Part shown: positions 25,203 through 33,830 of the stretch, in pieces | Layout of the letters: each line of letters begins with the position of its first letter | How positions within the stretch are numbered: the stretch's first letter is position 1 | Assembly (NCBI GenBank): GCA_000824845.1 | Contig: CCNC01000154.1 | Location: forward strand, 1-48,088 | Origin: Mesorhizobium sp. ORS 3359 | GTDB taxonomy: Bacteria > Pseudomonadota > Alphaproteobacteria > Rhizobiales > Rhizobiaceae | Direction: 5' to 3' | DNA length: 48,088 bases | Notes under the pieces: model-generated | What the model saw: the letters and a program-made list of their open reading frames with translations, nothing else | Told to the model about the DNA's origin: nothing | The model's database searches: none | Translations under genes and position numbers: made by a program

Positions 25203-25526
25203 TTGTCCGCCAGTTCCGTCGTGCAGGAAGCGATGGCCCGCTGCGGGCCATCCGCGATCAAGCCGGCGTCGATGTCGTGCGGCCCAGCCGGTCCGGACCC
25301 CCACCGCACCCGACTGATTTATGTCCCGACCGATGCGAAGCGATAGCGATTTCGACTGGCACAGAGGTCAACAAATCTTGACCCCCCCTCCGCTGGCGGC
25401 GGTGGCGAGACGCGACCGGCTGCCGCCATGAACCTCGATCACATATTCGTGTTGGCGTAACCATTCGCGCTGCGTCAGCGAACCGGAAAAGGGCGACCAT
25501 GCCCCTCAACAATGGGAGTTGTTCAG
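25203..25526. other. Divergent intergenic region with a possible operator
   Basis: The gap separates the DHA2 transporter (minus) from the Met-rich protein (plus). GGTCAA (25366-25371) and TTGACC (25378-25383) form an inverted repeat with a 6-nt spacer, a plausible repressor site for either gene. No regulator gene is adjacent, and nothing else is recognised. Confidence 0.35.
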
Positions 25527-25826
25527 ATGCACTCGATAAAGTTCGCTCTTATCGCCGGCCTTGTCGGCCTCTCCGCCTCGCAGGCCTTCGCTGAAGACAC
25601 GATGGGCGCCATGACGATGATGAAGGGCGGCCAGGTGACAGCGATCATGCCGGACGGTCACATGGGCACCATGATGCCGGACGCCAAGATGAGCGCCGAC
25701 ATGATGAAGATGGCCAAGCCGATCAAGCATTGCATGATGATGATCACCGACGCCAAGGGCAAAGCCTACATGATCGATACTTCGAGCAAGAAGGCCCAGG
25801 CCGAGTGTGAAAAAATGGCGATGTGA
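25527..25826 (+). CDS. Methionine-rich secreted protein
   Basis: A 99-residue exported protein of unknown family. The signal peptide MHSIKFALIAGLVGLSASQAFA is cleaved near residue 22. About 19 residues are Met, often in pairs or triplets (GAMTMMKGG, GTMMPDAKM, ADMMKMAK, HCMMMITD), with two Cys and several His. Such composition is typical of periplasmic copper-binding proteins, but that is an inference. ATG 25527 has GGGAG at 8 nt; ATG 25512 would place the ribosome site inside the gene. It converges on a DUF305 gene, a family often beside copper genes. Confidence 0.8.
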   Translation: MHSIKFALIAGLVGLSASQAFAEDTMGAMTMMKGGQVTAIMPDGHMGTMMPDAKMSADMMKMAKPIKHCMMMITDAKGKAYMIDTSSKKAQAECEKMAM

Positions 25827-25835
25827 GGCCAGCTT

Positions 25836-25868
25836 CCGTCTCACCGGCTCGCCTGGCCGGTGAGACGG
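25836..25868. terminator. Stem-loop between convergent genes
   Basis: CCGTCTCACCGG pairs with CCGGTGAGACGG (12 bp, 9-nt loop). There is no T-run on either side, so it may halt transcripts with a factor or protect 3' ends rather than act as a classical terminator. Confidence 0.55.
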
Positions 25869-25895
25869 CGCCCGGCTTGCCGCTAGGCCGGCCGA

Positions 25896-26453
25896 TCACC
25901 TGTCAATCTCAAGGGTATTGATCCCGGTGCTCTGGTCCGTTTCGGGCGGTGGCGGCGCGGCGCCACGGGCCCGATACGAAGGCAGGTCGGGAGCGCCTGT
26001 CGAAGCGGGGTTTGCCTCGAGCCGAGCAATCAGGCGCTTCATCTGAGCGATCTCACGAACCTGTGCGTCGATGATGCCGTCAGCCAGCTTGCGAACTTCG
26101 GGATCGCGAATGTGGGCGCGTTCGCTGGTCATGATTGCGATCGAGTGATGTGGGATCATCGCCTTCATGTAAGAAACGTCGGTGACGGTTTCCTGGCTCC
26201 TGACCAGCCATAGCGCGCCGGCAAAAACGGCAATGGCGGCTACGACAATGGCGAGGTTTGCAGTGATGCTTTTGTACATCTCCCACATGAAGCCGATCAT
26301 GATGAGCGCCATCGTGCCGCCCATCAAAATGGCCATCCAGACGCGGGTCTGGCTGAAGAAGACATGATCCAGCGCATATGTGTTCAGATACATGAGCCCA
26401 TACATCACGATGGTCGATACCACGGTCATTGCGACAAATCGGATGTAGCTCAT
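25896..26453 (-). CDS. DUF305 membrane protein
   Basis: A 185-residue protein. Three hydrophobic segments (about 5-27, 38-58, 65-87) precede a DUF305/ferritin-like helical region: SYMKAMIPHHSIAIMTSERAHIRDPEVRKLADGIIDAQVREIAQMKRLI. The MIPHHS motif with later Met, Glu and His residues is the family mark and probably binds metal; homologues often sit in copper or heavy-metal clusters. The C-terminus is Pro-rich and hydrophilic. ATG 26453 (MSYIRFVAMTVV) is preceded by GCGAGGAGAAGAGG. Confidence 0.88.
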   Translation of the reverse strand: MSYIRFVAMTVVSTIVMYGLMYLNTYALDHVFFSQTRVWMAILMGGTMALIMIGFMWEMYKSITANLAIVVAAIAVFAGALWLVRSQETVTDVSYMKAMIPHHSIAIMTSERAHIRDPEVRKLADGIIDAQVREIAQMKRLIARLEANPASTGAPDLPSYRARGAAPPPPETDQSTGINTLEIDR

Positions 26454-26592
26454 GCCTCTTCTCCTCGCTAAAGGAGCAGAACTATCGGCGCGAGCGTTTG
26501 ATCCGCTGTCGGCCCAGGGCTTCGCATTCGGCTCTCGACCAACTTCCCGATGCTGATCGCGCAATAGGCGGAGTCCGTTTGAGAGGACAGGT

Positions 26593-27942
26593 ATGGCCGG
26601 CATATCCCGAAAGTACCCGATGCTGCGGCGTTCCCACGCCATGTGGGTGTCGCGCCGCGTCTGGCAGCCGCGGCTCGTCTTCTGGGCCGGCGCCATCTCG
26701 ATCGGCCTGATCAGCGTCCTCTTCGCCCTGCTCGCCGACCGCGCGCAGGCCCTGTTCCATGTCATGACCGGCAATGACGGCGGCTGGCGCTTCTATCTGC
26801 CCCTGGTCGTGACGCCGCTTGGGTTCGTGCTCTGCGCCTGGCTGGCGCATTCCTTCTTTCCTGGATCGCAAGGCAGCGGCATTCCGCAGGCGATCGCGGC
26901 GCGGCATCTGCGCGACGAGGACGATCGCAGCCGCATCCTGTCGCTCAAGCTGGTGGTGGGCAAGATCGCGCTGACCATCGTCGGCCTCGCCTGCGGCGCC
27001 TCGATCGGCCGTGAAGGCCCGACGGTGCAGGTCGGCGCCTCGCTGATGCTGCAGGCGGCACGCTGGGGCGGCATGGCGCAGGCGCGCGGGCTGATCCTGG
27101 CGGGATCGGCCGCCGGCATAGCCGCCGCCTTCAACACGCCGCTTGCCGGCATCGTCTTCGCCATCGAGGAAATGGGCCGGACCTATGAGGCGCGCACCAA
27201 CGGACTGGTGCTGACGGCGGTGATCCTGGCCGGCCTCGCCTCGCTCGGGCTGCTCGGCAACTACACCTATTTCGGCGTCGCCAGGGACACGGTCGCCTTC
27301 GCCTCCGACTGGCTGCTGGTGCTGGCCTGCGGCATCATCGGCGGCGGGGTCGGCGCGCTGTTCTCGCTCTCGGCGTTGCAAGTCATGCGCCGCATCCGGC
27401 GCTGGAACGCGCTGCAGCCGCTGCCGCGCGCGCTGGTCGTGGCGGCTGTCTGCGGGTTCGCCGTGGCGGTGATTGGCATTGCGTCCGGCGGGCTGACCTT
27501 CGGCACCGGCTATGCGCAGGCGCGCGGCGCGATCGAAGGCACGCCGCTGCCGGCCTTCTTCTTCGTGGAGAAATTCGCGGCCGGCCTGCTGTCGATGGTG
27601 TCGGGCATTCCGGGCGGCCTCTTTGCGCCGTCGCTGGCGGTGGGCGCGGGACTGGGCAGCACGCTCGGCCCGGTCTTCGGCACGGCCACTGGCACCGCGG
27701 CGTTGCTCGGCATGGCCGGCTATTTCGCCGGCGTCGTCCAGGCGCCGATGACGGCCTTCGTCATCATCCTCGAAATGACCGGCAACCACGACAATGTCAT
27801 CGCGCTGATGTGCGCGGCGATGCTGGGCTACGGCACGGCCCGGCTCATCTCCAACGAGCCGCTCTATCACGCGCTGTCCCGCGTCTTCATCGCCGAGGCG
27901 ATCCGGCGGCGCAGGGTTGCCGGGACAGAACAGCCGCTGTGA
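26593..27942 (+). CDS. ClC-family chloride transporter
   Basis: A 449-residue ClC protein. The selectivity-filter motifs are GSGIPQ (94-99), GREGP (139-143) and GGLFAPS (near 337). The gating Glu in GREGP is present, and so is the internal Glu in PLAGIVFAIEEM that proton-coupled antiporters keep, so H+/Cl- exchange is more likely than a passive channel; this is inference from the family. There is no C-terminal CBS domain. GAGAGGACAGGT precedes ATG 26593. Confidence 0.93.
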   Translation: MAGISRKYPMLRRSHAMWVSRRVWQPRLVFWAGAISIGLISVLFALLADRAQALFHVMTGNDGGWRFYLPLVVTPLGFVLCAWLAHSFFPGSQGSGIPQAIAARHLRDEDDRSRILSLKLVVGKIALTIVGLACGASIGREGPTVQVGASLMLQAARWGGMAQARGLILAGSAAGIAAAFNTPLAGIVFAIEEMGRTYEARTNGLVLTAVILAGLASLGLLGNYTYFGVARDTVAFASDWLLVLACGIIGGGVGALFSLSALQVMRRIRRWNALQPLPRALVVAAVCGFAVAVIGIASGGLTFGTGYAQARGAIEGTPLPAFFFVEKFAAGLLSMVSGIPGGLFAPSLAVGAGLGSTLGPVFGTATGTAALLGMAGYFAGVVQAPMTAFVIILEMTGNHDNVIALMCAAMLGYGTARLISNEPLYHALSRVFIAEAIRRRRVAGTEQPL

Positions 27943-27990
27943 AAGCGAAGACCGGATTTGAGCTCCGGCCTGCTTGTCTAAACGCGCCAG

Positions 27991-29337
27991 CTATCTGGCA
28001 GACGAGATCTCGATTACAATCGGATGATCGCTGAGCAAAAGGTCGAGCGAGGTCGTGTTCGTCACCGTCCGGACAGGATCGGTGCCGACAGTCGGATCAT
28101 AGATGCTTATGGAAGTCGCTGTGGCGCCAAGGCGCACCGTCACTTGGTCCTGATCGTTCAACCGTTCGTCCCAGACGACCAGTTGGAACATCCCGTCACT
28201 GCGCCGCAGGAGAAGATCATGAACCGTTGGAGGCTGGTCCGCGATTGTGTAATCCAACGTGCCGGAGGCAGTGACCGTACCCTCGTCAGCCAGAATAGTC
28301 GTTACGTTGTGAAGGTAGGTCGCGGCCTTGCGGGGTGAATAGTCGGGCCTGAAGAAACCGAACGACTGGTTGCCGGCCTCATCGGTGCGGTCCCTCAGCA
28401 GATAGACCGAAGTGTAGGCATAACCACGCTTGAACTGTGCGAAATACAAATTCAACAAATTCAAACCTTGCAACTCTTCGGTGACCGGTCCTTGGATATT
28501 GGTTCCCGTCTCGGTCGTGACGCGCGGCAGTGTTTCAAGTTGTTCCGGGGGGTAACCCCGGAACCATTTCGACCATGTCAGACCGAAGTTTCCGAATAGT
28601 CCGTCGACCCGCGAAGCATAGGTTGGGTCGGCAGCATCCCACACCTTGTTGTCGGCCGGAGAGGGCGAATGCGGGTGATAGAGGTAGTTGTGTACATTCG
28701 CGTAGTCCGCATAGCTGGTGCCGTCCGGCATCAAGGTTCCAGCGCCCTGAGGAATTGCAAGAAACTGAAGGCCAACATTGTCATTTTGCGCTCCCGGTTC
28801 CGAAATCGACCACACGGGGTACTTCGCCAGCGCCGGATCCGTCTTGACCGCGTGGTAAAGGTCTCGCTGCAATTTCGCGACCGCCCTCCACGAGTACCCG
28901 CGCCCGCCGCCTTTCTCGCCTTGATACTCAACAGGCCAGTTGTTTGGCTCGTTGTTGCCCTCAAAAGCCAGCAGCGCGTCGGCCTTCGCCAATACCTTGC
29001 CGGTTTCTATCAACCTCTTCAGGTCAGACCCACCGCTCACCAGTCCCCAACTCAGGCGGGCAGCGGTTTGCCGATGCAGTTCCAGAAAGGTCTGCATGGT
29101 CGTGGGGCCGTTGTCAGTTAACCCCTCTATTCCCGCCCTCACCCACCGGAAGCCGCAATAGCGGACCATTTCGACGGTCTTGGCCAAAGGCTGGCCCCGG
29201 TCCGGAAATGTGCTGACGACGCCGATGCTGTTCAGAAAATCCGCGGTCGGAACGGCGGCTCTTGGGTCGGCGCACGAATCCTGAGGCCAAACAGCCAGTA
29301 TCAAGGCGATTGCGAGGCACTGGTGTCGGGCGCTCAA
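27991..29337 (-). CDS. Secreted glycoside hydrolase-like protein (clan GH-A type TIM barrel)
   Basis: A 448-residue exported protein. FEGNNEPNNW holds the NEP motif of clan GH-A (candidate acid/base E130), and RVTTETGTN supplies a candidate nucleophile (E276). A C-terminal beta-rich region follows (DLLLRRSDGMFQLVVWDER). The exact family and substrate are unknown. Start: the TTG at 29337 has GGAAGGAA seven nt upstream and gives a clean signal peptide (MSARHQCLAIALILAVWPQDSCA); the frame is open to an ATG at 29508 but without a ribosome site. GC is clearly lower than in the flanking genes, suggesting acquisition. Confidence 0.75.
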   Translation of the reverse strand: MSARHQCLAIALILAVWPQDSCADPRAAVPTADFLNSIGVVSTFPDRGQPLAKTVEMVRYCGFRWVRAGIEGLTDNGPTTMQTFLELHRQTAARLSWGLVSGGSDLKRLIETGKVLAKADALLAFEGNNEPNNWPVEYQGEKGGGRGYSWRAVAKLQRDLYHAVKTDPALAKYPVWSISEPGAQNDNVGLQFLAIPQGAGTLMPDGTSYADYANVHNYLYHPHSPSPADNKVWDAADPTYASRVDGLFGNFGLTWSKWFRGYPPEQLETLPRVTTETGTNIQGPVTEELQGLNLLNLYFAQFKRGYAYTSVYLLRDRTDEAGNQSFGFFRPDYSPRKAATYLHNVTTILADEGTVTASGTLDYTIADQPPTVHDLLLRRSDGMFQLVVWDERLNDQDQVTVRLGATATSISIYDPTVGTDPVRTVTNTTSLDLLLSDHPIVIEISSAR

Positions 29338-29643
29338 AAACGGGTTCCTTCCAGTCCGCCTGGGGGGAACATGGCTCGGCCTAGGCTTGTTCTCATCTCG
29401 CTGATCTGAGTCATACATACCGCACCACAGGAACAAAGCCTTGCTTGCCGCGACACCTGTTGCGTTATTCGTATGCAAGATCGCCGTAGGGGCCGATGCT
29501 CGTTTCATGGACGCCGATCCGCTCTTCTCATTGGTTTGACGCGCAAATTGCGTAGAAACTTTTTCACATCCTTTCTGGAATTGCCCTCAAAAGCAAAAGG
29601 CCGGGCTTGCGGCCCGGCCATCGGATTCGGACTCGGTCCCTGC
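29338..29643. other. Intergenic region upstream of the glycoside hydrolase
   Basis: Apart from the ialB-like terminator near 29599 I see no gene or repeat. The AT content is higher than usual for the window, and the stretch probably carries the hydrolase promoter on the minus strand. Confidence 0.4.
29599..29619 (-). terminator. Intrinsic terminator of the IalB-like gene
   Basis: GGCCGGGC pairs with GCCCGGCC (8 bp, 5-nt loop). On the minus strand it is followed by TTTTGCTTTT, about 25 nt past the stop at 29644. Confidence 0.85.
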
Positions 29644-30150
29644 CTACTTGCACTTGGCGATCGAGGCCAGCGCGGCCGATATGCCCTTCAGCGAGAAGAC
29701 ATAGGAGGTGGGGTTGCCGCGGCCCGACTTGGCCGACACCTTCATGTCGGTGCCGGTCTTCATGGCGGCGATCAGCACCGGCTCCTCGGCGGCGTTCTCC
29801 ACCCAGGCTGACTTGCCGCGGGTGAACATCGAGAAGCTCTTCTTGTCGATGGTGACGGTGGCCTTCGAGCCTTCCTGGAAGTTGTAGCCGGCGATGAACT
29901 GCGGCTCGTAGGAGACCTGCTGTCCGGGACGCTGGCTGACGAAGAAGAACATGTCGCCATGGTCGAGCGACGGGGGCTGCTTGTCGGTCGGCACGGTCAG
30001 CACATAGCAGACCTTGCCGGCCTGCGACTGATAGCTGTAGGTGCCCCAGGCATTGTGCTGGCCGATCTTGGTCGCCTGCTGCGCCAGCGCCGGGGCCGCG
30101 AAAGCGGCCGCCAGGACCAGGCTGGAAACTATAGCAATCAATCCGCGCAT
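29644..30150 (-). CDS. Invasion-associated locus B (IalB) family protein
   Basis: A 168-residue secreted protein. The signal peptide MRGLIAIVSSLVLAAAFAAPALA is cleaved near residue 23. The mature part has the IalB pattern WGTYSYQSQAGKVCYVLTVP, FFVSQRPGQQV, PQFIAGYNFQEGSKATVTIDKKSFSMFT and a C-terminal Cys, so one disulfide is likely. The family was named from Bartonella erythrocyte invasion but is widespread in rhizobia with unknown function. GGGAAGAACG precedes ATG 30150. Confidence 0.9.
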   Translation of the reverse strand: MRGLIAIVSSLVLAAAFAAPALAQQATKIGQHNAWGTYSYQSQAGKVCYVLTVPTDKQPPSLDHGDMFFFVSQRPGQQVSYEPQFIAGYNFQEGSKATVTIDKKSFSMFTRGKSAWVENAAEEPVLIAAMKTGTDMKVSAKSGRGNPTSYVFSLKGISAALASIAKCK

Positions 30151-30404
30151 CGTTCTTCCCGTATTCCAAGTGGTGCGGAGGCGGGGCCGCGTGGCGTCCT
30201 GCCGTCGCTTCATTTTGATTTAATCAGGGTTACCAAACGGTGAATTCTCCTCGAGAAAAGGAACTCACCCAAGGAAACCGCCACCATCCGCGCCGCCACC
30301 GTGGATTGAGGCTGGCGCGACGTCCCGGGCGGAGTTGGATGCCACGAAAACGGCAAGAGTTTGTCTTTTCGAACGCGCTGATTTGCGGGCTGAGCAAGCC
30401 GCCG

Positions 30405-30767
30405 TCAGCCCTTGTCGGCCAGCGCGTCCCTGGCGGCCTGCCTGTGGGCAGGCGTTATGTGGGCGCTGACGGCGGCGATCGCCGCGGTCAGCACCGCAAG
30501 GTCGTCAGTATAGCCGAGACCGACGACGAAATCGGGGATGAAATCGAACGGCAGGACGAAATAGCCAAGCGCACCAAGCAGCGTGGCCTTGGCGCGCAGT
30601 GGCGTGTTCTTGTCCAGGGCGCAGTAATAGGCGGCGACCACTTCGTCCATGAACGGAATCTGCCGCGCCGCCTTCTTGGCGGTGCGCCAGAATTTTTCAC
30701 GGATCTCGCCTTCGCCGGCGAGTTTGTCGCCGAAGCCGAAGAAATCGAAACCGGACCCTTGCGTCAT
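30405..30767 (-). CDS. DUF1232 (YkvA-like) membrane protein
   Basis: A 120-residue protein with the DUF1232 signature ALGYFVLPFDFIPDFVVGLGYTDDLAVL (residues 66-93), one or two hydrophobic helices and an N-terminal soluble part (FWRTAKKAARQIPFMDEVVAAYYC). The function is unknown. AAGGAG lies seven nt before ATG 30767. Confidence 0.9.
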   Translation of the reverse strand: MTQGSGFDFFGFGDKLAGEGEIREKFWRTAKKAARQIPFMDEVVAAYYCALDKNTPLRAKATLLGALGYFVLPFDFIPDFVVGLGYTDDLAVLTAAIAAVSAHITPAHRQAARDALADKG

Positions 30768-30853
30768 CAATCGCTCCTTGGCGGCCGCGCGCGACCCATG
30801 CGTGCTGACCCGCCGCGAAAGATGTGGTGAAAACGGGGGGCTGCTGCAAGAGT

Positions 30854-31147
30854 TCAGCCGAAATACCGGTTCATCCGCTTCGCCAGCTCGATATCGAGCG
30901 CCGTAACGCCGCCGGCGTCATGGGTGTTCAGCGTCACGTCGACGGTCTTGTAGACATTGGACCAATCCGGGTGATGGTCCATCTTCTCGGCCGCCAGCGC
31001 CACGCGGGTCATGAAGGCGAAGGCCTCGGAGAAATTCTTGAAGACGAAGCTGCGCTTGATCGAGGCGCCGTCGGCGGCGAGCGACCAGCCGTCGAGCTCG
31101 GCCAAAGCGGCGGCGATCGCGTCCTTGTTTAGTTTTTCTCTCGTCAT
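30854..31147 (-). CDS. phhB: Pterin-4a-carbinolamine dehydratase
   Basis: Dehydrates 4a-hydroxytetrahydropterin during pterin recycling (as with phenylalanine hydroxylase). The 97-residue protein has the family core IKRSFVFKNFSEAFAFMTRVAL and the catalytic motif EKMDHHPDWSNVYKTVDVTLNTHDAGGVTALD, with its His pair and the later His. No aromatic hydroxylase gene is near, so its partner is elsewhere or it acts in another pterin reaction. ATG 31147 fits the family length; upstream codons are not conserved-looking. Confidence 0.93.
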   Translation of the reverse strand: MTREKLNKDAIAAALAELDGWSLAADGASIKRSFVFKNFSEAFAFMTRVALAAEKMDHHPDWSNVYKTVDVTLNTHDAGGVTALDIELAKRMNRYFG

Positions 31148-31251
31148 GATGATTTCCCGTGCTATCTCGATCTTTGCCCTCACCATAGTGCAAGTCGCCC
31201 AAAGCTGCCTTGCGGTTTTGGGGTTCCAAATGCACAAATGGCGCATATCGC

Positions 31252-31767
31252 ATGAGCATAAAGCCGATAAATTCCGTTCTGTTCGTCTGCCTTGGCAACA
31301 TCTGCCGTTCGCCGCTGGCCGAGGGCGTGTTTCGCGCCGTCTGGGCCGAGCGTGGCCGGGGCCGCGATATGCTGCTCGATTCGGCCGGGACCGGCGGCTG
31401 GCATGCCGGCCAGGAGCCGGACCGGCGCTCGATCGCGGTGGCCGCGAAGCATGGCGTCGACATTTCAGGGCAAAGGGCGCGCAAGGTGCTGCCGGAGGAT
31501 TTTTCGCGCTTCGACCTGATCCTCGGCATGGACCGGGCCAATGCGCGCGACCTCAAGGCGCTGGCGCCGCAGGCCGCGCGAGACCGCGTCCATCTCTATC
31601 TGGACTTTGCCATGGGAAGGGCCGCGGACGTGCCGGATCCCTATTATGACGGTGCCGAGGCCTTCGCCTCGGTCTACCGCATGATCCGTGAGGCGTCGGA
31701 GGCGCTGGCGAAGCGGCTCAAGGCGAGCGTTTCGCCGACCAGCGGCCAGGCTTCCTCGACGATATAA
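31252..31767 (+). CDS. Low-molecular-weight protein tyrosine phosphatase
   Basis: Dephosphorylates tyrosine (or arginine) residues through a cysteinyl-phosphate. In the 171-residue protein the P-loop is FVCLGNICRSPLAEG (C-x5-R-S) and the general acid Asp is in VPDPYYDGAEAF near residue 130. The C-terminal 20 or so residues (SVSPTSGQASSTI) exceed the usual family end and are read from sequence antisense to thpR, with a 94-nt convergent overlap. It divergently neighbours phhB. Confidence 0.93.
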   Translation: MSIKPINSVLFVCLGNICRSPLAEGVFRAVWAERGRGRDMLLDSAGTGGWHAGQEPDRRSIAVAAKHGVDISGQRARKVLPEDFSRFDLILGMDRANARDLKALAPQAARDRVHLYLDFAMGRAADVPDPYYDGAEAFASVYRMIREASEALAKRLKASVSPTSGQASSTI

Positions 31768-32267
31768 GGGCCGCCGCCGACCGAATCGCGCGACGACATC
31801 AGCACGAAGCGGCCGACACGGAAGGGCAACGCGGCGAAATTGCCGCGCGCCGAAAGATATTGCGCGACATCGAGCGGGCTTGCGTTGCGCAGGCGCGCCA
31901 GCGTCACATGCGGCGAGAATTTGCGCGGGTCGGCCGGCACGCCGAGCCGCTGGCAGATGCGGTCGATCTCGCCCTGCAGCGCCGTCAGATCCGGCGAGGC
32001 GGACACGCCGGCCCATACCGCATGCGGCTTCTTGCCGCCGAAGGCGCCGACGCCCGAGAGCGTCATCTGGAATGAGGGGCGGTGAACCCTGTCGAGGGCG
32101 TTGGCGATCTCGTCGGCGACATGACCTTCGACATCGCCGATGAAGCGCAGCGTCAGATGGTAGTTTTCGACATCGATCCAGCGCGCCCCGGGCAGCCCGC
32201 CGCGGAGCAGGGACAAGGAGAGAGCGGCGTCACGCGGAATTTCGAGGGCGGTGAAAAGACGTGGCAT
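31674..32267 (-). CDS. thpR: RNA 2',3'-cyclic phosphodiesterase
   Basis: A 2H-phosphoesterase that opens 2',3'-cyclic phosphate ends of RNA. The 197-residue protein has both tetrapeptide motifs: HLTLRFIG and HVTLARL (HxTx). The N-terminus PRLFTALEIP is typical. AGGAGG precedes ATG 32267 by a good distance. The last 31 codons overlap the convergent phosphatase gene. Confidence 0.93.
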   Translation of the reverse strand: MPRLFTALEIPRDAALSLSLLRGGLPGARWIDVENYHLTLRFIGDVEGHVADEIANALDRVHRPSFQMTLSGVGAFGGKKPHAVWAGVSASPDLTALQGEIDRICQRLGVPADPRKFSPHVTLARLRNASPLDVAQYLSARGNFAALPFRVGRFVLMSSRDSVGGGPYIVEEAWPLVGETLALSRFASASDASRIMR

Positions 32268-32385
32268 GTGAAGCCTCCTGTCCTCGAATCGAAACTCTCA
32301 GCCCTAGCGAATCATCGATATCAGCGCGGGGCAAGCGGTTTGTTGTCCACAATGTTTCCCCAGCGGAAAGCGTGACTTTTCGGTC

Positions 32386-33048
32386 TCATGACGCACCGCC
32401 ATTCGCGGCAATGGCCTTCTCCACCACGGGGAGGATGCGCTCGACCATGATGTCGACCCCCTTGGGATTGGGATGAAGACCGTCTTCCAGCTGCATGTCG
32501 GCGTGGCCGGCGACGCCGTCGAGGAAGAACGGATAGAGCGGAACGCCGTATTTCTCCGCAAGCCGCGGATAGATGGCATCGAACGCCTTCTGGTAGTCGG
32601 TGCCGAGATTGGGCGCGGCGCGCATGCCGGCCAGAAGCACCGGGATCTTGCGCGCTTTCAGCTTGCCCAGCATGGCGTCGAGGTTCTTCTCGGCGATGTC
32701 GGGCGAAAGACCGCGCAGCATGTCGTTGGCGCCGAGCTCGAGGATCACCAGCCTTGTGCCGTCCGGCACCGACCAGTCGAGCCGCGCCAGCCCGCCGCTC
32801 GAGGTGTCGCCGGAGACACCGGCATTGGCCACGGTGACGTCGAGACCCTTCGCCTTCAAGGCTGCCTGCAGCCTGTCGGTGAAACCCTGGCCAGGGGCGA
32901 GACTGTAGCCCGCCATCAGACTGTCGCCGAAGCCGACGATGGCGAAGGTGGCGGCGCGCGCCGACGAAATGGCGCCGCAAAGGCCAAAGAAAAAGATGAG
33001 GGCTGCGAAAACGACGGGGGCTGCGGCAAAACGATGTTTGAATGCCAT
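32386..33048 (-). CDS. Secreted arylesterase / SGNH lipase (TesA-like)
   Basis: A GDSL/SGNH hydrolase acting on esters or acyl-thioesters in the periplasm. In the 220-residue protein the signal peptide ends near AISSARA. The four blocks are GFGDSLMAGY (catalytic Ser), NAGVSGDTSSGG, ELGANDML and EDGLHPNPKG (Asp/His). It is divergent from the ybbA/ybbP-like ABC genes, the same arrangement as tesA-ybbA-ybbP in E. coli, which supports the identification. Confidence 0.92.
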   Translation of the reverse strand: MAFKHRFAAAPVVFAALIFFFGLCGAISSARAATFAIVGFGDSLMAGYSLAPGQGFTDRLQAALKAKGLDVTVANAGVSGDTSSGGLARLDWSVPDGTRLVILELGANDMLRGLSPDIAEKNLDAMLGKLKARKIPVLLAGMRAAPNLGTDYQKAFDAIYPRLAEKYGVPLYPFFLDGVAGHADMQLEDGLHPNPKGVDIMVERILPVVEKAIAANGGAS

Positions 33049-33130
33049 GCGGCGAGCCCCATATGACCGAAACAACCCAAGTAAGGAGACACGGGCCGTC
33101 TCCTTTTTCCACATATAGGGCGCCTTTATT

Positions 33131-33826
33131 GTGACAGAAGCCGTCATCGCGTTGAGGGACGTATCGCTGACGCTCGGCGAGGGCGCGTCCTCCGTCCATG
33201 TGCTGAAGGGCGTGAGCCTCGACGTGGCGGCCGGGCAAGCCACCGGCATTGTCGGCGCATCGGGCTCGGGCAAGTCGACGCTGCTGATGGTTCTTGCCGG
33301 CCTGGAACGGGTCGATTCGGGCACGGTTCGGATCGCCGGCGAGCTGATCAACGGCAAAAGCGAGGACCAGATCGCATCGTTTCGGGGGCGAAACATCGGC
33401 ATCGTGTTCCAGTCCTTCCATCTCATCCCCAACATGACGGCGCTGGAGAATGTGGCGGTGCCGCTCGAGCTTGCCGGCCATGCCGATCCGTTCGGGGTGG
33501 CCGCGCGTGAGCTCGCGGCGGTCGGCTTGAGCGACCGTGTGACGCATTATCCGGGCGAGCTTTCCGGCGGCGAGCAGCAGCGCGTGGCGATCGCCCGGGC
33601 GCTGGCGCCCTCGCCGCGCCTCCTCATCGCCGACGAGCCGACCGGCAATCTCGACCAGGCAACGGGAAAGCAGATCGCCGATCTCCTCTTCGCCAAGGCG
33701 GCGGAACGCGGCATGACTTTGGTGCTGGTCACGCATGATCCGGCGCTCGCCGCGCGCTGCGCGCGCCAGGTGTCGATGCGCTCGGGGCGGATCGAGGACG
33801 CTGCTCAGCTTAAAGTGACGGCATAA
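33131..33826 (+). CDS. ABC transporter ATP-binding protein (YbbA-like)
   Basis: The ATPase subunit of a MacB/LolD-type ABC system. The 231-residue protein has Walker A GASGSGKST, Q-loop FQSFHLIP, signature LSGGEQQRVAIARAL, Walker B LLIADEPTGNLD and the H-loop VTHD. The start is GTG 33131. The permease starts 5 nt after its stop. YbbA/YbbP pairs are thought to move lipophilic or peptide cargo, but their substrate is not established. Confidence 0.95.
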   Translation: MTEAVIALRDVSLTLGEGASSVHVLKGVSLDVAAGQATGIVGASGSGKSTLLMVLAGLERVDSGTVRIAGELINGKSEDQIASFRGRNIGIVFQSFHLIPNMTALENVAVPLELAGHADPFGVAARELAAVGLSDRVTHYPGELSGGEQQRVAIARALAPSPRLLIADEPTGNLDQATGKQIADLLFAKAAERGMTLVLVTHDPALAARCARQVSMRSGRIEDAAQLKVTA

Positions 33827-33830
33827 TCGC

